Assembly (NCBI GenBank): GCA_964058805.1
Contig: CAXKVV010000438.1
Coordinates: 1-30,476, forward strand
DNA from: Schoenoplectus triqueter
Taxonomy: Eukaryota; Streptophyta; Magnoliopsida; Poales; Cyperaceae
Length of the DNA stretch: 30,476 nucleotides
Reading direction: 5' to 3'
The position numbers and the translations under genes were made by a program. This document shows positions 10,516 to 22,412 of this stretch, one piece after another. Position 1 is the stretch's first letter. Every line of letters starts with the position of its first letter. Below the pieces are notes generated by a model. It was not told the DNA's origin. It ran no database searches and saw only the letters and a list, made by a program, of their open reading frames with translations.

Positions 10516-11222
10516 TAGGGATGACAATGGATCGGGTCGGGCCGGGTTTATGTCAAACCCTGAGCCCGGTCCGTCTTTTAAAACCCTCGACCCGGCCTAC
10601 CTGGCCCTTACCTCTGGGTCTAAATTTGATGATCTGGCCCGCCCATGATGCTTGACGGGCCTACCGCCCGTACCCGTCTCGGTCCGACTTTGTCAATGAT
10701 ATTTTATTGCTATATTTTTTAATTAAATTATTGCATAATTAATTAATAATTTCTTTGATTAACGATTTCTCTATTCTTAATATTATATATTTAGAGAATG
10801 ATTATTGTATTTAAACTAAAATGTTATTAAATATTTGCACTATCATAGTATAAATTATTTTTTTAAGTCTAAAAATTATTAAATATTTGCACCAACTCAA
10901 GTACTCAATTTATAAATTATGATATATAATTAAAAGAATTAATTTAAATGAACATTCTATTAGTTAAATTATTAATTTTACCCAATTTGATATGTTACTT
11001 ATATACAATTATACAATTATACATAATACATATAAATACATATTACATGTTATTGATATTACGGGTCGGGCGGGCGGGTCTCACTCTAAACCCGTACTCA
11101 CTCGGCCTGTCCTTTGACCCGGCCCGGACTTATCCATTTGACCTCCAGGCCAGACGGGACAACCGTCAGGTCGGACTGGTCCAGATAGGCCGGACGGACC
11201 ATGGACTTTATTGTCATCCCTA
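10516..11222. mobile_element. Non-autonomous Ac-like hAT element, 707 bp
   Basis: Ends are TAGGGATGACAAT (10516) and ATTGTCATCCCTA (to 11222), perfect 13-bp terminal inverted repeats resembling the Ac-type TAGGGATGAAA end. Flanks AATGAGAT (10508-10515) and AATGGGAT (11223-11230) form an 8-bp target duplication with one mismatch, as expected of hAT. The terminal 150-180 bp are rich in GGGTCGGG/CCCGGCC repeats, while the centre (about 10690-11060) is strongly AT-rich. No transposase is encoded, and the small ORF across the right half is incidental. Confidence 0.85.
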
Positions 11223-11310
11223 AATGGGATCAATGAATCCCATTTATTTCTTCTAAATTTTTATTTTAGTATGTTTCATTTGAAGGAGAAAAAATAACAC
11301 TCTAATTGAC
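11223..11310 (-). repeat. Relic of a xylanase-cluster 3' flank
   Basis: Matches 3893-3980 in the same orientation, sharing the 'AATGGGATCAA..ATCCCATT' palindrome, the 'TTAG.TTGTTT' block and the 'GAAGGA.AAAAA' block. Since that block lies downstream of gene 2, this copy suggests another minus-strand xylanase once stood to the right. Confidence 0.5.
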
Positions 11311-11858
11311 AACTATAATACACGATGTTGCTTATCATAATTATTATTATGACATAATGATATGAATTACACCATAAGAGTTTGCAACAATTTAAAAAAG
11401 AAATTTTTGATGTATTACAAAATGAACTGGCAGATGATATTAAAATTTATTCAATCAAAATAAATTTATAATGATATAACTTAATTCAGAATATAAAAAT
11501 ATAAGCAAAATAATTATTATGAATAATTAAGATAAGCATTGATAAGAATAATGAATTATTGGACTATTGTAACAATTATTTTTACAACAGAAGGGAGCTT
11601 TTGAATTCAGTCCAAGACCTTGTGCACACCTATAGGGAGAGTGTAAATGAGAGTGGTCAGTTAGTAGTTTTCTTGTGGTAGGAGAGAGTAGAGTGGATCC
11701 AATGGAGATGTTTATTAGATGTGAAATGATCAAAGAGTAGATCTCACCAAAGCTGCTCAGTCTCATCCATTTATTTGAGGGTAAGTTAGTAATTTAAAGC
11801 TAGAGCTAATGGCAACCCCTTGTGTCTATTTATGTCTATTTATATTACAGGAATCTTT
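11311..11858. other. Intergenic, no gene recognised
   Basis: AT-rich to about 11560, then more balanced sequence up to the Copia LTR. No domain or repeat could be assigned. TCTTT (11854-11858) immediately before the LTR is the probable left target duplication. Confidence 0.4.
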
Positions 11859-12116
11859 TGTTAGAAATGTCTCATTATCTCATCATTATCTAATTAGTTA
11901 TATTTCTAAGGTTATATTAGTAAATTTTCTTATTAAATCTATAAAACTCCCCAATCGTAATTGATCATGAGAGAGTATTATTCTATTTTGAAATAGTCTC
12001 TTTGTCTTCTCATCTTCTTCTGCATTTTTCTCTCTACATTGCGGGATCTAGTTTGGACATGGGATTATCCTCTTTATGATTGTTATTGTCCTGTTTAGTC
12101 TTAATTCGCGCTAACA
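11859..12116 (+). mobile_element. 5' LTR of a Copia retrotransposon
   Basis: The 258-bp LTR begins TGTTAG and ends CTAACA, a perfect short inverted repeat with TG..CA termini. Directly downstream comes a tRNA-Met-type primer-binding site. No second LTR was found in the window. Confidence 0.82.
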
Positions 12117-12119
12117 AAT

Positions 12120-12130
12120 TGGTATCAGAG
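12120..12130 (+). promoter_or_regulatory. Primer-binding site of the Copia element
   Basis: TGGTATCAGAG, the complement of the 3' end of plant initiator tRNA-Met, four bases after the LTR end; this spacing is usual for Copia. Confidence 0.85.
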
Positions 12131-12313
12131 TTTGGTCGCCGTTTAGGTTGTTCGATAGATTCGACGATATCAGGCGAGAGATCGAGGTTGCATCAGTTGG
12201 TTCCTTCGTGCACAACATCAGCTAGTTTAGTTTTCCCAAGGCGTGCACAGTCAATATCAAACTGTGAGCTGTGATAGCAAATCGTGACAGTCTCTGTAAT
12301 CTAATCTGTCAAG

Positions 12314-12556
12314 ATGAGTTTGAATTGATCCAAATTTGATATTGAGAAGTTCGATGGCACAACTAGTTTTACACTTTGACAAGTACGAATGAAGACTATC
12401 TTATCAAATTTGGGTGTAAGGGTTATCATAACTGGGCGACTAGAGGAACTTGCGGGTAATGATAATAACAAAGAGTGGGCGGAAATGGATGAAAAGACTT
12501 TGTCAAACATTCAGTTATGTGTTAGTGATTCAACCCTACAAGAAATTTTGACAGAA
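12314..12556 (+). pseudogene. Copia gag, N-terminal part, broken
   Basis: Start of a Copia capsid-like gag. The reading begins MSLN at 12314, then a stop, then KFDIEKFDGTTSFTL, another stop in place of the usual Trp, and VRMKTILSNLG. It continues open to KEWAEMDEKTLSNIQLC and DSTLQEILTE. This is the gag_pre/UBN2-type order 'FDG..F..W..RM...L' followed by 'W...D..A...I...L....L'. After TLQEILTE the gag stops abruptly at the start of the minisatellite. With at least two in-frame stops and most of the protein missing it is not functional. Confidence 0.75.
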
Positions 12557-12613
12557 ACTCGTTTTCGGCGGTTTAGAGGGTGTCGGGTCCAGTTTTCATG
12601 TTTTGCGTCCCAA
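12557..12613 (-). repeat. First minisatellite unit, inverted
   Basis: One 58-bp-type unit in the opposite orientation to the rest. AACTCGTTTTCGGCGGT (12557) faces ACCGCTGAAAACGAGTT (12626-12642), giving a cruciform-capable inverted repeat. Confidence 0.75.
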
Positions 12614-12625
12614 CACTCGTTAATA

Positions 12626-14264
12626 CCGCTGAAAACGAGTTCGGGTGCACAAAACATGAAAACGGAAGCTGACGCCCACAGTACAGCCGAAAATGAGTCC
12701 GGGAGCGCAAAACATGAAAATAGAAGCCTACGCCCTCTGCACCGCCAAAAATAAGTCCGGTAGCGCAAAACATGAAAATGGGAGCGGATGCCCTCCGCAC
12801 CGCCAAAAATATGTCCGGTAGCGCAAAACATGAAAACGAGAGCGGACGCCCTCGGTACCGCCAAAAATGAGTTCGGGAGCGCAAAACATGAAAACGGGAG
12901 CGGACACCCTCGATATCGCCGAAAACGAGTCCGAGAGCGTAAAACATGAAAACGGGAGCCGACGCCCTCGATATGCCAAAATCGAGTACAGGCGCGCAAA
13001 ACATGAAAACGGGACCCAACGCCCTCGGTGCCGCGGGAAACGAGTCCGGGAGCGCAAAACATGAAAACGGGAGCCGACGCCCTCGGTACCACCGAAAATG
13101 AGTCCGGGAGCGCAAAACAAGAAAATGGGACCCGACGCCCTCGATACCGTCGAAAACGAGTACGGGCGCGCAAAACATGAAAAAGGGACCTGACGCCCTC
13201 GAGACCGCCGAAAATGAGTTCGGGAGCGCAAAACATGGAAACGGGACCCGACGCCCTCGGCACCGCCGAAAATGATTTCGAGAGCGCAAAACATGAAAAC
13301 GGGACCCGACGCCGTCCGTACCGCCGAAAATGAGTTTGGGCGCGCAAAACATGAAAACAGGAGCCGACGCCCACGGTACCGCCGAAAACGAGTTCGGGAG
13401 CGCAAAACATGAAGATAGGAGCCTACACCCTCTGCACCGTCAAAAACATGTCCGGGAGTGCAAAACATGCAAATGGGAGCGAACGCCCTCGGTAGCACCG
13501 AAAACGATTATGGGAGCGCAAAACATAAAAAAGGGATCTGATGCCCTCGGTACCGTCGAAAATAAGTACGGGCACGCAAGACATGAAAACGGGACCCGAC
13601 GCCCTCGGCACCGCTGAAAATGAGTCCGGGCGCGCAAAACATGAAAACGGGAGCCGACACCCTCGGTATCATCGAAAACGAGTCCGATAGCGCAAAACAT
13701 GAGAACGGGACCCGACGCCCTCGGTACCGCTAAAAACGAGTACGGGGAAGCAAAACATGAAAACGGGACCCTACGCCCTCAGAACCACCGAAAACGAGTC
13801 CGGGAGAGCAAATCTTGAAAACGAGACCTGACGCCCTTCGCACACCCGAAAACGTGTCTGGGCGCGCAAAACATGAAAACGGGACCCGTCGCCCTCCACA
13901 CCGTCGAAAACGTGTTCGGGAGCGCAAAACATGAAAAGAGAACACAACGCCATCCGTACCGCCGAAAATGAGTTCGGGCGCGCAAAATATGAAAATGGTA
14001 GCCGACGCCCACGGTACAACCGAAAACTAGTCCGGGAGCGCAAAACATGAAAAATAGGAGCCTACGCCCTCTTCACCGCTAAAAACATGTCCGGGAGCGC
14101 AAAACATGAAAATGGGAGCGGACACCCTTGGTAGCGCCGAAAACAATTCTGGGAGCATAAAACATGAAAACGGGACCCGACGCCCTCGGTACTATCGAAA
14201 ATGAGTACGGGCGCGCAAAACATGAAAACGAGATCTGAAGCCGGCGGTACCTTTGAAAACGAGT
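12626..14264 (+). repeat. GC-rich 58-bp minisatellite array, about 28 units
   Basis: Direct array of a 58-bp unit with the core GCGCAAAACATGAAAACGGG, then a CGACGCCCTCGG block and a CCGCCGAAAACGAGT block. Successive cores start at 12650, 12708, 12766, 12824 and 12882. Units differ at many single positions, so the array is not freshly amplified. Because the unit contains no TTA, CTA or TCA, the minus strand is almost free of stops in all frames, producing overlapping ORFs of 299, 259 and 256 codons with a 58-residue period. These are best read as by-products of the repeat. Confidence 0.93.
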
Positions 14265-14282
14265 TGTTTGCAAACAAGTTGT

Positions 14283-16989
14283 TTGCGTTTTTCATAAAAA
14301 TTGGCCGCATAAGTGCTCATAATTTCGTACAAATTAATATAATTACTCCTAATTATGCCTATTATAATATTTTCCAATTAATTCTTCGATATGGATATAT
14401 TACGATACTAATTTTTCATAAAACACAAGTAAGATATATTAGAAACTGCTGTTTAAACAAGTTGTTTAAGTTTTTTATATTTTTTGACTCATAACTATAC
14501 ATAATTTCGTAAAAATTAAAATAATTACTCCTAATTATACCTATTAGAAGATTATTTAATTAACACTTCGATATGAACATTGTACGACACAAATTTTGCA
14601 CAAAACATAAATAAGATGCATTGAAAACAGTTGTTTAAACAAGTTGTTTAAGTTTTTGAAAATTGTTGGCCGCATTACCTACATGTAATTTCTTGAAAAT
14701 TAATACAATTACTCCTAATTATGCCTATTATATGATTGTGGAAATAAAACTTAGATATGAATATTCTATGACGCTAATTTTGCACAAAATATAAGTAAGA
14801 CGCATTCAAAACTGTTTTTAAAACAAGTTGTTTAAGATTTTCAACATTTTTTGCATCAAAACTACACATAATTTCGAGCGAATTAATATAATTACTCCTA
14901 ACTATGTCTATTATAAGATTGTTAAATTAACACTTCAATATGAATATCATAGGACACTAATTTTACATAAAACATAAGTATGATACATTAGAAATTGCTG
15001 TTTAAACAAGTTGTTTCGGATTTTCAACATTTATTGCCTCATAACGATAAAAAATTTCATGAAAATGAATATAATTACTCGTAATTATGCCTATTAGAAT
15101 ATTATCCAATTATCATATCGATATTAAAATTCTACGACACGAATTTTGCATAAAAAATAAGTAAGATGCATTAAAAACAGCAGTTTAAACAAGTTGTTTG
15201 AGTTTTTTAAATTTTTTGCTGCAAACCTACACATAACTTTGCGCAAATTAATATAATTACTACTAATTATGTTTATTATATAATTATCCAATTAACACTC
15301 CGATATGAATATCCTATAACAGTAATTTTTCATAAAACATAAATAAGATACATTTAAAACTGCTGTTTAAACAAGTTGTTTAAGATTTTCAAAATTTATT
15401 GTCTCATAACTACTTATAATTTCGTGAAAATTAATATAACTACTCCTAATCATGCCTATTAGAAGATTATCCAATTAATACTTCGATATGAGTATTCTAC
15501 GACGCTTAGTTTGCACAAAACATAAGTAAGATGCATTAAAAAAACAACAATTTAAACTAGTTTATTGAGTTTCTCAAATTTTTTGCCGCATAGCTACATA
15601 TAATTTCGTGCAAATTAATATAATTACTCTAATTATGCATATTATAAGATTATCTAATTAAAACTTCGATATGAATATTCTATGACGCTAATTTGGCACA
15701 AAACATAAGTAATATGCATTAAAAACTGTTGTTTAAATAAGTTGTTCGACTTTTTTAAAAAATATAGCCCCATAAATACACATAGTTCCGAGCAAATTAA
15801 TATAATTACTCCTAATTATGTCTATTATAAGATTGTTCAATTAACACTTCGGTATGAATATTCTACGATTCTATTTTCTCCCAAAACATAAGTAAGATGC
15901 ATTAGAAACAGCTATTTGAAAAAGTCATTTGAGTATTTCAAAAATTTTGGCCCAATAACTACACATAATTTAGTGAAAATTAAAGTAATCACACCTAATT
16001 ACGCCTATTAAAATATTATCTAATTAACACTTCAATATGAACATAAGTTGGAGGCTTTAAAAACAACTGTTTAAACAAGTTGTTTGAGTTTTTTAATATT
16101 TTTGGCCGCATAATTATACATAATTTATTATAAATTAATATAATTACTCCCAATCATATTATATGATCTTCTAATTAAAACTTCGATATGAATATTCTAC
16201 GACAGTAATTTTACACAAAACATAAGTAAGATGCACTAAAAACAGCTGTTTAAACAAGTTATTTGAGTTTTTCAAAAATTTTGACTGCATAGCTACACAA
16301 AATTTCTTATAAGTTAATATAATTACTCCTAAATATGCCTATTATAAGATTCTTTAATTAAAACTTCGATATGAATATTCTACAACGCTAATTTTGCGTA
16401 AAATATAAGTAAGATGCATTAAAACTGCTATATAAACGAGTTGTTTGAGTTTTTCAAAATTTTTGTCCGCATAACTACATATAATTTCGTGTAAATTAAT
16501 ACAATTACTCCTGATTACGCTTATATAAAATTATCCAATAAAAACATCGATATGAATATTCTATAACGCTAAAGTCGCACAAAACATAAGTAAGATGCGT
16601 TAAAAACTGCTGTTTAAACAAGTTGTTTGCCTTTATGAAAATTTTTGGCCGCATAACTACACATAATTTGGTGAAAATTAATATAATTTCTCATAATTAT
16701 GCTAAGTTATAAGATTATTCAGTTAACACATAAAAATAAATATTTTATGGCACTATTTTTTCTCAAAACACAAGTGAGATGCATTAGAAACTATTATTTA
16801 AAAAAGTTAAGTTTTTCAATATTTTTTGCCTCATGACTACATATAATTTCGTAAAATTTAATATAATTACTCCTAATTATGCCAATTAAAATATTAGCCA
16901 ATTAGCACTTCGATATGAACATTCTACGACACTAATTTTGCACAGGACATAAATAGGATGCATTTAAAGCAGCTGATTAAACAAGTTGT
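14283..16989 (+). repeat. Higher-order repeat copy 1
   Basis: First 15-monomer unit, the most diverged. Private variants include ATATAGCCCCATAAATACAC near 15764 and TATATAAACGAG near 16430. Confidence 0.9.
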
Positions 16990-19700
16990 TTGCGTTTTTC
17001 ATAAAAATTGGCCGCATAAGTGCTCATAACTTCGTAAAAATTAATATAATTACTCCTAATTATGCCTATTATAATATTTTCCAATTAACCCTTCGATATG
17101 GATATCTTACGATACTAATTTTTCATAAAACACAAGTAAGATATATTAGAAACTGTTGTTTAAACAAGTTGTTTAAGATTTTTTATATTTTTTGACTCAT
17201 AACTATACATAATTTCGTAAAAATTAAAATAATTACTCCTAATTATACCTATTAGAAGATTATTTAATTAACACTTCGATATGAACATTGTACGACATAA
17301 ATTTTGCACAAAACATAAATAAGATGCATTGAAAACAGTTGTTTAAACAAGTTGTTTGAGTTTTTAAAAATTGTTGGGCGCATTACCTACATGTAATTTC
17401 TTGAAAATTAATACAATTACTCCTAATTATGCCTATTATATGATTGTAGAAATAAAACTTAGATATGAATATTCTATGACGCTAATTTTGCACAAAATAT
17501 AAGTAAGACATATTCAAAAACTGTTTTTTAAACAAGTTGTTTAAGATTTTCAACATTTTTTGCATCAAAACTACACATAATTTCGAGCGAATTAATATAA
17601 TTACTCCTAACTATGTCTATTATAAGATTGTCAAATTAACACTTCAATATGAATATCATAGGATACTAATTTTACATAAAACATAAGTATGATACATTAG
17701 AAATTGCTGTTTAAACAAGTTGTTTCGGATTTTCAACATTTATTGCCTCATAACGATAAAAAATTTCATGAAAATGAATATAATTACTCGTAATTATGCC
17801 TATTAGAATATTATCCAATTATCACATCGATATTAAAATTCTACGACACGAATTTTGCATAAAAAATAAGTAAGATGCATTAAAAACAGCAGTTTAAACA
17901 AGTTGTTTGAGTTTTTTAAATTTTTTGCTGCAAACCTACACATAACTTTGCGCAAATTAATATAATCACTACTAATTATGTTTATTATATAATTATCCAA
18001 TTAACACTCCGATATGAATATCCTATAACAGTAATTTTTCATAAAACATAAATAAGATACATTTAAAACTGCTGTTTAAACAAGTTGTTTAAGATTTTCA
18101 AAATTTATTGTCTCATAACTACTTATAATTTCGTGAAAATTAATATAACTACTCCTAATCATGCCTATTAGAAGATTATCCAATTAATACTTCGATATGA
18201 GTATTCTACGACGCTTAGTTTGCACAAAACATAAGTAAGATGCATTAAAAAAACAATAATTTAAACTAGTTTATTGAGTTTCTCAAATTTTTTGCCGCAT
18301 AACTACATATAATTTCGTGCAAATTAATATAATTACTCTAATTATGCCTATTATAAGATTATCTAATTAAAAACTTCGATATGAATATTCTATGACGCTA
18401 ATTTGGCACAAAACATAAGTAATATGCATTAAAAACTGTTGTTTAAACAAGTTGTTCGACTTTTTTAAAAAATTTGGCCCCATAAATATACATAGTTCCG
18501 TTCAAATTAACATAATTACTCCTAATTATGCCTATTATAAGATTGTTCAATTAACACTTCGGTATGAATATTCTACGACTCTATTTTCTCCCAAAACATA
18601 AGTAAGATGCATTAGAAACAGCTATTTGAAAAAGTCATTTGAGTATTTCAAAAATTTTGGCCCAATAACTACACATAATTTAGTGAAAATTAAAGTAATC
18701 ACACCTAATTACGCCTATTAAAATATTATCTAATTAACACTTCAATATGAACATAAGTTGGAGGCTTTAAAAACAGCTGTTTAAACAAGTTGTTTGAGTT
18801 TTTTAATATTTTTGGCCGCATAATTATACATAATTTATTATAAATTAATATAATTACTCCCAATCATATTATATGATCTTCTAATTAAAACTTCGATATG
18901 AATATTCTACGACAGTAATTTTACACAAAACATAAGTAAGATGCACTAAAAACAGCTGTTTAAACAAGTTATTTGAGTTTTTCAAAAATTTTGACTGCAT
19001 AGCTACACAAAATTTCTTATAAGTTAATATAATTACTCCTAAATATGCCTATTATAAGATTCTTTAATTAAAACTTCGATATGAATATTCTACAACGCTA
19101 ATTTTGCGTAAAATATAAGTAAGATGCATTAAAAACTGCTATTTAAACGAGTTGTTTGAGTTTTTCAAAATTTTTGTCCGCGTAACTACATATAATTTCG
19201 TGCAAATTAATACAATTACTCCTGATTACGCTTATATAAAATTATCCAATAAAAACATCGATATGAATATTCTATAACGCTAAAGTCGCACAAAACATAA
19301 GTAAGATGCGTTAAAAACTGCTGTTTAAACAAGTTGTTTGCCTTTATGAAAATTTTTGGCCGCATAACTACACATAATTTGGTGAAAATTAATATAATTT
19401 CTCATAATTATGCTAAGTTATAAGATTATTCAGTTAACACATAAAAATAAATATTTTATGGCACTATTTTTTCTCAAAACACAAGTGAGATGCATTAGAA
19501 ACTATTATTTAAAAAAGTTAAGTTTTTCAACATTTTTTGCCTCATGACTACATATAATTTCGTAAAATTTAATATAATTACTCCTAATTATGCCAATTAA
19601 AATATTAGCCAATTAGCACTTCGATATGAACATTCTACGACACTAATTTTGCACAGGACATAAGTAGGATGCATTTAAAGCAGCTGATTAAACAAGTTGT
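16990..19700 (+). repeat. Higher-order repeat copy 2
   Basis: 2711 bp. Nearly identical to copies 3 and 4, but with some sites in the copy 1 state (for example AATATTTTCC near 17075) and private changes near 17287 and 17515. Confidence 0.9.
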
Positions 19701-22412
19701 TTGCGTTTTTCATAAAAATTGGCCGCATAAGTGCTCATAACTTCGTAAAAATTAATATAATTACTCCTAATTATGCCTATTATAATATTTTTCCAATTAA
19801 CCCTTCGATATGGATATCTTACGATACTAATTTTTCATAAAACACAAGTAAGATATATTAGAAACTGCTGTTTAAACAAGTTGTTTAAGATTTTTTATAT
19901 TTTTTGACTCATAACTATACATAATTTCGTAAAAATTAAAATAATTACTCCTAATTATACCTATTAGAAGATTATTTAATTAACACTTCGATATGAACAT
20001 TGTACGACACAAAATTTTGCACAAAACATAAATAAGATGCATTGAAAACAGTTGTTTAAACAAGTTGTTTGAGTTTTTGAAAATTGTTGGGCGCATTACC
20101 TACATGTAATTTCTTGAAAATTAATACAATTACTCCTAATTATGCCTATTATATGATTGTAGAAATAAAACTTAGATATGAATATTCTATGACGCTAATT
20201 TTGCACAAAATATAAGTAAGACGCATTCAAAAACTGTTTTTTAAACAAGTTGTTTAAGATTTTCAACATTTTTTGCATCAAAACTACACATAATTTCGAG
20301 CGAATTAATATAATTACTCCTAACTATGTCTATTATAAGATTGTCAAATTAACACTTCAATATGAATATCATAGGACACTAATTTTACATAAAACATAAG
20401 TATGATACATTAGAAATTGCTGTTTAAACAAGTTGTTTCGGATTTTCAACATTTATTGCCTCATAACGATAAAAAATTTCATGAAAATGAATATAATTAC
20501 TCGTAATTATGCCTATTAGAATATTATCCAATTATCACATCGATATTAAAATTCTACGACACGAATTTTGCATAAAAAATAAGTAAGATGCATTAAAAAC
20601 AGCAGTTTAAACAAGTTGTTTGAGTTTTTTAAATTTTTTGCTGCAAACCTACACATAACTTTGCGCAAATTAATATAATCACTACTAATTATGTTTATTA
20701 TATAATTATCCAATTAACACTCCGATATGAATATCCTATAACAGTAATTTTTCATAAAACATAAATAAGATACATTTAAAACTGCTGTTTAAACAAGTTG
20801 TTTAAGATTTTCAAAATTTATTGTCTCATAACTACTTATAATTTCGTGAAAATTAATATAACTACTCCTAATCATGCCTATTAGAAGATTATCCAATTAA
20901 TACTTCGATATGAGTATTCTACGACGCTTAGTTTGCACAAAACATAAGTAAGATGCATTAAAAAAACAATAATTTAAACTAGTTTATTGAGTTTCTCAAA
21001 TTTTTTGCCGCATAACTACATATAATTTCGTGCAAATTAATATAATTACTCTAATTATGCCTATTATAAGATTATCTAATTAAAACTTCGATATGAATAT
21101 TCTATGACGCTAATTTGGCACAAAACATAAGTAATATGCATTAAAAACTGTTGTTTAAACAAGTTGTTCGACTTTTTTAAAAAATTTGGCCCCATAAATA
21201 TACATAGTTCCGTTCAAATTAACATAATTACTCCTAATTATGCCTATTATAAGATTGTTCAATTAACACTTCGGTATGAATATTCTACGACTCTATTTTC
21301 TCCCAAAACATAAGTAAGATGCATTAGAAACAGCTATTTGAAAAAGTCATTTGAGTATTTCAAAAATTTTGGCCCAATAACTACACATAATTTAGTGAAA
21401 ATTAAAGTAATCACACCTAATTACGCCTATTAAAATATTATCTAATTAACACTTCAATATGAACATAAGTTGGAGGCTTTAAAAACAGCTGTTTAAACAA
21501 GTTGTTTGAGTTTTTTAATATTTTTGGCCGCATAATTATACATAATTTATTATAAATTAATATAATTACTCCCAATCATATTATATGATCTTCTAATTAA
21601 AACTTCGATATGAATATTCTACGACAGTAATTTTAACCAAAACATAAGTAAGATGCACTAAAAACAGCTGTTTAAACAAGTTATTTGAGTTTTTCAAAAA
21701 TTTTGACTGCATAGCTACACAAAATTTCTTATAAGTTAATATAATTACTCCTAAATATGCCTATTATAAGATTCTTTAATTAAAACTTCGATATGAATAT
21801 TCTACAACGCTAATTTTGCGTAAAATATAAGTAAGATGCATTAAAAACTGCTATTTAAACGAGTTGTTTGAGTTTTTCAAAATTTTTGTCCGCGTAACTA
21901 CATATAATTTCGTGCAAATTAATACAATTACTCCTGATTACGCTTATATAAAATTATCCAATAAAAACATCGATATGAATATTCTATAACGCTAAAGTCG
22001 CACAAAACATAAGTAAGATGCGTTAAAAACTGCTGTTTAAACAAGTTGTTTGCCTTTATGAAAATTTTTGGCCGCATAACTACACATAATTTGGTGAAAA
22101 TTAATATAATTTCTCATAATTATGCTAAGTTATAAGATTATTCAGTTAACACATAAAAATAAATATTTTATGGCACTATTTTTTCTCAAAACACAAGTGA
22201 GATGCATTAGAAACTATTATTTAAAAAAGTTAAGTTTTTCAACATTTTTTGCCTCATGACTACATATAATTTCGTAAAATTTAATATAATTACTCCTAAT
22301 TATGCCAATTAAAATATTAGCCAATTAGCACTTCGATATGAACATTCTACGACACTAATTTTGCACAGGACATAAGTAGGATGCATTTAAAGCAGCTGAT
22401 TAAACAAGTTGT
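19701..22412 (+). repeat. Higher-order repeat copy 3
   Basis: 2712 bp. Shares the derived AATATTTTTCC and GACACAAAATTTTGC variants with copies 4 and 5; private TTTTAACCAAAACAT near 21632. Confidence 0.9.

Noticed and set aside
12511..13498. Long minus-strand ORFs of 299, 259 and 256 codons
   Set aside because: They overlap in different frames of the same 58-bp minisatellite and encode the same periodic sequence. Openness follows from the repeat unit lacking stop codons, not from a gene.
13423..14310. Further minus-strand ORFs of 61-90 codons
   Set aside because: Same minisatellite effect; no start context, domain or conservation.
14201..17195. ORFs of 69 and 97 codons in the satellite
   Set aside because: Incidental openings in AT-rich tandem monomers. 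They recur only because the higher-order repeat recurs, and most copies are interrupted.
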